From the NCBI GenBank assembly GCA_902363535.1, contig CABJAE010000010.1:1-26751 (forward strand): 26,751 bases of DNA. Reading direction: 5' to 3'. The notes below the pieces were generated by a model. That model ran no database searches. It saw nothing but the letters and a program-made list of their open reading frames with translations, and had not been told where the DNA came from. This DNA comes from Peptoniphilaceae bacterium. Lineage in GTDB: Bacteria > Bacillota > Clostridia > Tissierellales > Peptoniphilaceae. Shown here piece by piece: positions 20,732-26,751 of this stretch (position 1 is the first letter of the stretch; each line of letters starts with the position of its first letter). The translations under genes were made by a program, and so were the position numbers.

Positions 20732-22108
20732 ATGAAATTACCTCAAGCCATCGAAGATGCCATCCGCCGCTTTCGCGAAAAAGGCGTGCCCGTCTACGTC
20801 GTCGGCGGCGCCGTGCGCGACAGCCTCATGGGCATCACGCCCCACGACTACGACCTCACCACCCCGGCCACACCGGAAGAAATCCTCGCCATTATGGCGG
20901 GGGAGAAGACCTTCCGTGAAGGTGAAAAATTCGGCACCATCGCCGTCATGACCGCCATCGGCCCCGTAGAGATCACCACCTTTCGCATCGACGGCACCTA
21001 CACCGACAACCGCAAACCCGACGCCGTTACCTTTACGGCGGATCTGAAAGAAGATCTGGCGCGGCGAGATTTCACCGTGAACGCCATGGCTTACAGCCCG
21101 GAGACGGGCCTCGTGGATCCCTTCGGCGGCCGGGATGATCTGGAAAACAAAATCCTCCGCGCCGTCGGCGATCCCGCCCGGCGCTTTTCGGAAGACGCCC
21201 TCCGGATCCTTCGCGCCTTTCGTTTTATGGGTCAGCTGAACATGACCTTGGATCCCGCCCTCCTCGCGGCGGCGAAAAATGAAGCTTATCGCATCGAAAG
21301 CCTCTCCGCCGAGCGGGTGGCCGATGAAATGAACAAAATCCTCCTTCAAGACGCCCCGTCTCGGGTCCTCTACGCCATGGAAGAAGCCGGCGTCCTCGAA
21401 AAAATCTTTCCCGAGCTCGTCCCTACTGTGGGCTACGACCAACGGAACCCCCACCACGACAAAACCCTATTCGATCACATCCTTTGCGTGGTGGACCGGG
21501 CACCCAAAACACTGCCCCTGCGCTACGCCGCCCTTTTTCACGACGTCAACAAACCCGACACCCTGACAATCGACGAAAATGGAAAAGGGCACTTCTTCGG
21601 CCACGACACCATGGGCGCGGAAACCGCAGGGCGCATCCTCGCCCGTCTAAAGAGCCAAAAAGCCCTTTCGCGGGAAGTGGAAGTCCTTATAAAAGAACAC
21701 ATGAAAGTCCACGACACCATGACCGACAAAGCCCTGCGCCGGCAAATCAAGCGGGTAGGGGAAGATTACATCCTGGATCTCTACGATCTTATGGCGGCGG
21801 ACATGGCCTGCACCTATGGCGCGCGGGACATCTCCTTCATCCTCCAGCGAAAAGCGCGCATCCGCGCCCTCATGGACGAAGGCATCGTCAACCGAAACAC
21901 CCTGGCCGTGAGCGGCAGAGACCTCATCGCCCTGGGCATGGCCCCCGGCCCCGCCATGGGCCGCCTCCTAAAAGAAATGGAAGACATGGCCCTGGACGAT
22001 CCCGAAACAAACGAAAAAGAACAGCTTTTGGCCTACGCCGAAAAGCGCATCGCAGAAGAAAACGCAGCAAACAACAACGAAGAAACAACCAAGAGGAGAC
22101 ACCCATGA
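20732..22108 (+). CDS. cca: CCA tRNA nucleotidyltransferase
   Basis: This 458-residue class II enzyme adds or repairs the 3' CCA of tRNA. It has VVGGAVRDSLMG (23-34), the metal-binding DYD (Asp39 and Asp41) in HDYDLTT, RRDFTVNAMAY and the neck motif EDALRILRAFRF. An HD domain follows (ALFHDVNKP, later EHMKVHD). The last 20 residues are a polar tail. The frame is open upstream to 20165, but that part lies over the lipoprotein gene and its promoter, and similarity starts at MKLPQAIEDAIRRF. No ribosome site is visible, in line with a leaderless message. It overlaps glmM by ATGA. Confidence 0.94.
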   Translation: MKLPQAIEDAIRRFREKGVPVYVVGGAVRDSLMGITPHDYDLTTPATPEEILAIMAGEKTFREGEKFGTIAVMTAIGPVEITTFRIDGTYTDNRKPDAVTFTADLKEDLARRDFTVNAMAYSPETGLVDPFGGRDDLENKILRAVGDPARRFSEDALRILRAFRFMGQLNMTLDPALLAAAKNEAYRIESLSAERVADEMNKILLQDAPSRVLYAMEEAGVLEKIFPELVPTVGYDQRNPHHDKTLFDHILCVVDRAPKTLPLRYAALFHDVNKPDTLTIDENGKGHFFGHDTMGAETAGRILARLKSQKALSREVEVLIKEHMKVHDTMTDKALRRQIKRVGEDYILDLYDLMAADMACTYGARDISFILQRKARIRALMDEGIVNRNTLAVSGRDLIALGMAPGPAMGRLLKEMEDMALDDPETNEKEQLLAYAEKRIAEENAANNNEETTKRRHP

Positions 22109-23451
22109 AACTATTTGGAACCGACGGCATCCGCGGCGTCGCAAACGAAGAACTTACACCGGAACTTGCCATGAAACTGGGACGCGTCCTGGCCGAGCGC
22201 ATTCACGAAACCGGCGCCGAAAAGCCCTTCGTCCTCACCGGCAGAGACACGAGACAATCCGGCACCATGCTCTCCATGGCCCTCGCCACAGGCCTCATGG
22301 CAGGCGGCGTTGACTGCGCGAACCTCTCCGTCATTCCCACCCCCGGCGTCGCCTACCTCACCCGTAAATACGGCGCCGCCATGGGCATCGTCATCTCCGC
22401 ATCCCACAACCCCTTCGAATACAACGGCATCAAAATCTTCTCCGACAAAGGCCTCAAACTCCCCGACGCCGTGGAAGAAGAAATCGAAGAGCGGCTCACC
22501 GATCCCGGCTACACCCCGGTTCCCATCGATCCCAAAGCCATCGGTCAAAAGAAAAAAGACCTCCCCGGCATCGTCGACTACGAAGACTACCTCGTGGGCC
22601 TTGTGGACCGCGACCTTAGCGGCACAAAAATCGCCGTCGACGCAGGAAACGGCGCCCTGAGCGAACTGGCGGAAAAAGTCCTTACGAGACTCGGCGCCGA
22701 AGTCGTGGCCATTAACACCGCCCCCGACGGCGCCAACATCAACGCTCAATGCGGCTCCACCGCCCCCGAAAAAATTCAGGCCCTCGTAAAAGACACAGGC
22801 GCTGACGTGGGCTTCTCCTTCGACGGCGACGCCGACCGCATCATCGCCGTCGACGAAAAAGGCCAAATCCTCGACGGCGACCACATCCTCGCCATCTGCG
22901 CCAAAAGCTTGAAAGCCAAAGGCGAGCTCGATAACACCACCGTCGTCGGCACCGTCATGACCAACATCGGCCTTGATCGCTTCCTCAAAGAAGAAGGCAT
23001 CGACCTCGTCAAGACCAAAGTCGGCGACCGCTACGTCCTGGAAGAAATGCTCGAAAAAGGCTACGTCCTCGGCGGCGAACAATCCGGCCACATCATCTTC
23101 AGCCGCTACAACACCACCGGCGACGGCCTGGCCACCGGCCTCCACCTCCTGGAAGTCATGGCCGAAACAAACAAGCCCATGAGCGAACTCAACGCCCTCA
23201 TGACCTCCTATCCCCAAGTCCTCGTCAACGCCAAAGTCGACAACAAGAAAAAACACGCCTACGAAGACCACGCAGGGATTCAGGAAAAAATTCGCGAACT
23301 GGAAGCCAAATTTAAAGACGAAGGCCGCGTCGTGATCCGCTCCTCCGGCACCGAACCCCTCGTTCGCGTCATGATCGAAGGCAAAGACCAAGACCAACTG
23401 CAAGCCGAAGCCGAAAACCTCGCCCGCTATATAGAAGAGGTGCTCCAATGA
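22105..23451 (+). CDS. glmM: Phosphoglucosamine mutase
   Basis: This 448-residue enzyme turns glucosamine-6-phosphate into glucosamine-1-phosphate for peptidoglycan precursors. It starts KLFGTDGIRGVAN, carries the phosphoserine loop ISASHNP (Ser100), the metal site FDGDADR, the sugar-binding GGEQSGH and the phosphate-binding RSSGTEPLVRV. All are standard for GlmM. ATG overlaps the cca stop as ATGA with AGAGGAG upstream, and the stop overlaps degV in the same way, so the three genes form an operon. Confidence 0.96.
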   Translation: MKLFGTDGIRGVANEELTPELAMKLGRVLAERIHETGAEKPFVLTGRDTRQSGTMLSMALATGLMAGGVDCANLSVIPTPGVAYLTRKYGAAMGIVISASHNPFEYNGIKIFSDKGLKLPDAVEEEIEERLTDPGYTPVPIDPKAIGQKKKDLPGIVDYEDYLVGLVDRDLSGTKIAVDAGNGALSELAEKVLTRLGAEVVAINTAPDGANINAQCGSTAPEKIQALVKDTGADVGFSFDGDADRIIAVDEKGQILDGDHILAICAKSLKAKGELDNTTVVGTVMTNIGLDRFLKEEGIDLVKTKVGDRYVLEEMLEKGYVLGGEQSGHIIFSRYNTTGDGLATGLHLLEVMAETNKPMSELNALMTSYPQVLVNAKVDNKKKHAYEDHAGIQEKIRELEAKFKDEGRVVIRSSGTEPLVRVMIEGKDQDQLQAEAENLARYIEEVLQ

Positions 23452-24290
23452 ACAAAATAAAAATCATCGCAGACACATCCGCCGACTTCACCGCAGAAGA
23501 AGCGAAAGCCATGGATATTGCCTTCGTCCCCTTCACCATCGACGCGGGAAAGAATACCTACATCGACGACGACGAACTGAATCTCGACGCCCTCTACGCC
23601 GACATGCAGGCCAGCCAAGAGCCCACCCGCACCGGCTGCCCCTCGCCCTACAACTACAAAGAGGCCATCTTAGGAACAGGCGCCGACGAAATCTTCGTCG
23701 TCACCATCTCCTCCAAACTCTCCGGCAGCTACAACGCCGCCCAAACCGCCGTGGAAGAAGTGAAAAGAGAGCATCCCGAGAAAAAAATCGCCCTCATCGA
23801 CTCCAAATCCGCCTCCGCCGGCACCGCCAACGTTGTGAGCTTCATCCATAAGCGGGCCGAAGAAGGCAAAGACTTCGACGCCATCGAAAGAGAAGTGAGA
23901 GAATTCGCCGACAAACAATCCACCTTCTTCATCCTGGAATCCATGGACAACCTCATCAAAAACGGCCGCATCCCCAAACTCGCGGGAAAAGCCGTCAACG
24001 TCCTGAACATGAAACCCATCATGCGCGGCGAAGACGGCGCCATCGGCCTCTTCCAAATCAACCGCGGCTTCAAAAAAAGCCTGGCCAAACTCGCCAAAGA
24101 AGTCATCAGAATCAACGCCGAAAAAAGCGTCGAATTCATCACCATCAGCCATTCCCACGCGGAAGAAAAAGCCAAACTCTTTAAAAGCTACATTCAAGAC
24201 GAAATACAAACAGCCACCATACGCATCGTGCAGACCAAAGGCCTTTCAAGCGTCTATGCCGATTTCGGAGGCATCGTCGTCGCCCTGTAA
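23448..24290 (+). CDS. DegV family fatty-acid-binding protein
   Basis: This 280-residue protein shows the DegV marks KIIADTSADFT at the N-terminus, TGCPSPYNYKEA, SSKLSGSYNAAQ (lipid head-group binding Ser) and IDSKSASAGT. In Firmicutes, FakB proteins of this fold present fatty acids to the kinase FakA; no fakA is in view, so the partner is unknown. It overlaps glmM by ATGA and has GAAGAGGTG upstream. Confidence 0.93.
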   Translation: MNKIKIIADTSADFTAEEAKAMDIAFVPFTIDAGKNTYIDDDELNLDALYADMQASQEPTRTGCPSPYNYKEAILGTGADEIFVVTISSKLSGSYNAAQTAVEEVKREHPEKKIALIDSKSASAGTANVVSFIHKRAEEGKDFDAIEREVREFADKQSTFFILESMDNLIKNGRIPKLAGKAVNVLNMKPIMRGEDGAIGLFQINRGFKKSLAKLAKEVIRINAEKSVEFITISHSHAEEKAKLFKSYIQDEIQTATIRIVQTKGLSSVYADFGGIVVAL

Positions 24291-24294
24291 AATC

Positions 24295-24323
24295 TTGCAA
24301 TTTTACGCGATTTGCGGTAACAT
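24295..24323 (+). promoter_or_regulatory. Possible promoter of tuf
   Basis: TTGCAA (24295-24300), 17 bases, TAACAT (24318-24323). The match is moderate, and an alternative -10 (TATATT, about 24330) lacks a -35. The 7-bp hairpin GTAAAAT/ATTTTAC at 24287-24306 lacks GC pairs and is probably not a terminator. Confidence 0.4.
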
Positions 24324-24359
24324 AAGCTTATATATTGTGCGAAACATAGGAGGACAATT

Positions 24360-25553
24360 ATGGCAAAAGGAAAATTTGAAAGAAACAAACCCCACGTCAA
24401 CGTCGGCACCATCGGCCACGTCGACCACGGCAAGACCACCCTTACGGCGGCAATCACCCTCGTATTAAACAAACGCTTCGGCTCCGGCGAATTCGTCGAC
24501 TACGCAAACATCGACAAAGCCCCCGAAGAAAGAGAACGCGGCATCACCATTTCCACGTCCCACGTCGAATACGAAACCGACAAACGCCACTACGCCCACG
24601 TCGACTGCCCCGGCCACGCCGACTACGTTAAAAACATGATCACCGGCGCAGCCCAAATGGACGGCGCCATCCTCGTTGTATCCGCGGCAGACGGCCCCAT
24701 GCCCCAAACCCGCGAACACATCCTCTTGGCCCGCCAAGTCGGCGTACCCAAAATCGTCGTCTTCTTAAACAAACAAGACCAAGTCGATGACGACGAACTC
24801 ATCGAACTCGTCGAAATGGAAGTCAGAGACCTCCTGAGCGAATACGAATTCGACGGCGACAACACCCCCATCACCGTGGGCAGCGCCTTAAAAGCATTAG
24901 AAGATCCCGACGGGGAATGGGGAGACAAAATCGTCGCCCTCATGGACACCGTCGACGAATGGATCGACGATCCCATCCGCGACATCGATCACCCCTTCCT
25001 CATGCCCGTCGAAGACATCTTCTCCATCACCGGCCGCGGCACCGTCGCCACCGGTCGTGTTGAACGCGGCACCATCAAAGTCAACGACAACGTCGAAATC
25101 GTCGGCTTAACCACCGAAAAAAGAACCGTCGTCGTTACCGGCGTCGAAATGTTCAGAAAACAACTCGACCAAGCCGAAGCAGGCGACAACGTCGGCCTTC
25201 TGCTCCGCGGCGTCCAAAGAGACGAAATCGAACGCGGCCAAGTACTGGCAGAACCCGGCAGCATCCATCCCCACACCAAATTCGAAGCTGAAGTCTACGT
25301 CCTGAGCAAAGAAGAAGGCGGACGCCACACCCCGTTCTTTAACGGCTACCGTCCCCAATTCTACTTCAGAACCACCGACGTAACCGGCGACATCACCTTA
25401 GCAGACGGTGTCGAAATGGTCATGCCCGGCGACAACGCCACCTTCAAAGTCGAACTCATCACCCCCGTCGCCATGGACGAAGGATTACGCTTCGCCATCA
25501 GAGAAGGCGGCCGCACCGTCGCCTCCGGGGTCGTATCCAAGATTGTAGAATAA
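24360..25553 (+). CDS. tuf: Elongation factor Tu
   Basis: This 397-residue GTPase delivers aminoacyl-tRNA to the ribosome. G1 GHVDHGKT, G3 DCPGH, G4 NKQD and G5 SALK are present, with domains 2 and 3 complete ([36 protein letters not shown]). The G4 box reads NKQDQVDD where many bacteria have NKCD. AGGAGG lies 7 bases before the ATG. Codon use is extreme, with C-ending codons throughout, as expected for a very highly expressed gene. It stands outside the usual str operon, after degV. An IS begins three bases after its stop. Confidence 0.98.
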   Translation: MAKGKFERNKPHVNVGTIGHVDHGKTTLTAAITLVLNKRFGSGEFVDYANIDKAPEERERGITISTSHVEYETDKRHYAHVDCPGHADYVKNMITGAAQMDGAILVVSAADGPMPQTREHILLARQVGVPKIVVFLNKQDQVDDDELIELVEMEVRDLLSEYEFDGDNTPITVGSALKALEDPDGEWGDKIVALMDTVDEWIDDPIRDIDHPFLMPVEDIFSITGRGTVATGRVERGTIKVNDNVEIVGLTTEKRTVVVTGVEMFRKQLDQAEAGDNVGLLLRGVQRDEIERGQVLAEPGSIHPHTKFEAEVYVLSKEEGGRHTPFFNGYRPQFYFRTTDVTGDITLADGVEMVMPGDNATFKVELITPVAMDEGLRFAIREGGRTVASGVVSKIVE

Positions 25554-25576
25554 ATAGGTTCTATGTCAACCATTGG

Positions 25577-25610
25577 GGAGTCTAGTGAAAACTAGGCTCC
25601 TTTTTGTTTT
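25577..25610 (+). terminator. Terminator inside the ISL3 end, serving tuf
   Basis: GGAGTCTAGT and ACTAGGCTCC (10 pairs, one T-G) are closed by GAAA and followed by TTTTTGTTTT. It lies about 20 bases inside the presumed IS end and faces tuf transcription. If the IS end is correctly placed, tuf now uses a terminator brought by the IS. Confidence 0.8.
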
Positions 25611-25625
25611 CCTAAAAGCCATTCA

Positions 25626-26751
25626 TCACCGGTCTTTTGAACAGACGAAAAGCAGTTTGGTTCGGAAATGATGAAAGTTTTGCATCCCAAAGGCCACGCG
25701 CTTCACCGTCTTGATCTTGTTGTGCGTTCCCTCCACGTAGCCGTTACTCCACGGGTAATCAAAGCTGTTGGTGATCTCCTCGAACCAGTTGTTGTAGGCG
25801 CGCAAGCAGTAGCGCCATTCCCTTTGCCCGCCTTTCTTTGCCTCTTCCATCCACTTTGAAAGAGCGGTGGCGGCGGTTTCTTTGTCGTTCTGAGAAAGGA
25901 CGTAGGTGTAAAAGCCTTCTTTTAAGATGTAGGCGGTTCGAATGGCGTCGCTCTTTTCAAGCATGGTGGCGACAAGGCTTTTCTCCGCTTCGGTCAGGTC
26001 TTTCGCCGGCTTTTTTAGGAGGCTGCGGCTCCTTTTAAACCATTTTCTCTCCGTTGCCGTCATCCGTTTCTGCTCCCGCTTCCTTACGTTTTCCAAGGCC
26101 CAATGGACTTGGCGGATGAAATGGTAGCGGTCAATGACATGGGTACTCTGTGGAAAGAAGGCTTCTCTCACGCCTTTAAAGGTGCCGCACATATCGCTGA
26201 CAAAGATTTCGACGCCGCGTCGTTCCGCTCGATCAATGGAAGAGAAATACGCGGCTAAATCCTTGCCGTAGCGTGTCGGAAGAATGTCGATGATCCGATG
26301 GGCCTCTCCATCGGCCAAGGTGGTTTGGTACTTGCTTCCGCCGCTATCGCCCTTAAACTCGTCGATGCAAAAGACGCGAGGCAGCCGTTGACGGGGCACA
26401 AACAAACAAGCGACGATGCGGAAAATGCTCGTCGTTGAGATCCCCACCTCCTTAGCCAGCTCTGACACGGATCGGATATCCCGGAAGGCGTCCACCACAT
26501 AAGCGATTAAGCGCTTTGTCATCTGTTTGCCCTTGGCGGCAAAGGAAAGGGGCGCTTCAAAGCGCGCGCCGCAATCCTTGCAATCATACCGTGTCTTCTT
26601 AACCCGCAGAAGCACGTGCTTTCGGCGCATCGGTGCGTCCCGAAGCACTTGCTTCCGGTGATCGTGGACCCAAGCGTGGGTCGAGCCACAGTGAGGACAA
26701 ACCCGATCATGAACGGGTTTGCAGTCAATGGTAATGAGCCGTCTTTCTTCT
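25626..26751 (-). CDS. ISL3-family transposase (N-terminus outside the window)
   Basis: The frame is open to the window edge on the minus strand. Its N-terminal part includes a zinc ribbon VCPHCGSTHAWVHDHR ... YDCKDCGARF, then an HTH (VSELAKEVGISTTSIFRIV) and the DDE domain, with Asp in FCIDEFKGD, Asp in IFVSDMCGTFKGV and Glu in NGYVEGTHNKIKTVKR. The internal GTG at 26648 would cut the zinc ribbon and is not the start. The visible part shows no breaks, so the transposase may be functional. Confidence 0.9.
   Translation of the reverse strand, partial: EERRLITIDCKPVHDRVCPHCGSTHAWVHDHRKQVLRDAPMRRKHVLLRVKKTRYDCKDCGARFEAPLSFAAKGKQMTKRLIAYVVDAFRDIRSVSELAKEVGISTTSIFRIVACLFVPRQRLPRVFCIDEFKGDSGGSKYQTTLADGEAHRIIDILPTRYGKDLAAYFSSIDRAERRGVEIFVSDMCGTFKGVREAFFPQSTHVIDRYHFIRQVHWALENVRKREQKRMTATERKWFKRSRSLLKKPAKDLTEAEKSLVATMLEKSDAIRTAYILKEGFYTYVLSQNDKETAATALSKWMEEAKKGGQREWRYCLRAYNNWFEEITNSFDYPWSNGYVEGTHNKIKTVKRVAFGMQNFHHFRTKLLFVCSKDR

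Larger units (their letters stand above)
25557..26751 (-). mobile_element. ISL3-family element (one end; continues past the window)
   Basis: The sequence GGTTCTATGTCAACC starting at 25557 resembles ISL3-family termini (GGTTCT/GGCTCT...GTCAA). A minus-strand ISL3 transposase follows. Only this end is inside the window, so the inverted repeat and the 8-bp target duplication cannot be checked; the 8 bases preceding the end are AATAAATA, which include most of the tuf stop. Confidence 0.7.

Noticed and set aside
22111..23448. 445-codon minus-strand frame opposite glmM
   Set aside because: It is the complement of a GC-rich gene with C-ending codons, which removes stop codons in that frame. The glmM frame has all family motifs.
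24287..24306. Hairpin after degV as a terminator
   Set aside because: The stem GTAAAAT/ATTTTAC is nearly all A/T, with no following T run, and it overlaps the possible tuf -35.

Overview
The window looks like the chromosome of an anaerobic, GC-rich Firmicute, most plausibly a Tissierellia/Peptoniphilaceae-type organism. The signs are rubrerythrin plus ferritin, the tmk–DarA–holB–ricT cluster, Shine-Dalgarno sites with TTGACA/TATAAT-type promoters, and an LPxTG surface protein with its own sortase. The genus is an inference and is not secure. Nearly all genes from about 4.75 kb onward have a GC-rich, C-ending codon style. The first 3.3 kb is visibly AT-rich and looks foreign.

Layout. (1) Bases 1-3326: the 3' part of a large cell-wall-anchored adhesin with six CnaB-type repeats and an LPKTG anchor, overlapping a sortase gene. 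(2) Bases 3327-4741: a complete IS3-family (IS150-type) element lying exactly at the change of base composition. (3) Bases 4752-6947: a DUF4298 protein and rubrerythrin on the minus strand, then a divergent class V aminotransferase. (4) Bases 6981-11825: thymidylate kinase, two tandem DarA/PstA-like c-di-AMP receptor proteins, DNA polymerase III delta' and RicT, ending in a membrane-anchored alpha/beta hydrolase; genes overlap or nearly touch. (5) Bases 11879-14900: a small unknown protein, ferritin, a membrane-bound XRE regulator and a CobD/HisC-like aminotransferase. (6) Bases 14967-19226: a threonine-aldolase-like enzyme, then a polar amino acid ABC transporter (two permeases, an ATPase and a CjaA-like cysteine-type binding lipoprotein). 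(7) Bases 19227-19885: a non-coding stretch with GC-rich inverted modules and hairpins. (8) Bases 19886-25553: a Ser-rich lipoprotein, CCA-adding enzyme, GlmM, a DegV protein and EF-Tu. (9) Bases 25557-26751: one end of an ISL3-family element placed three bases behind the tuf stop codon.

The most interesting signal is ahead of the ABC transporter. A strong promoter is followed by a 35-codon open frame with seven cysteine codons within eleven positions. Next come mutually exclusive RNA pairings (1:2, 2:3, 3:4), the last of which is a UUCG-capped intrinsic terminator. The downstream binding protein independently resembles the cysteine-binding CjaA group. Together this reads as a ribosome-mediated, cysteine-sensing transcription attenuator for a cysteine importer. 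Other points of note are IS elements whose end hairpins can act as inward-facing terminators, a probably leaderless cca transcript, a truncated second DarA paralog, a recurrent extended -10 promoter style, and the inverted-repeat element at 19353-19710.
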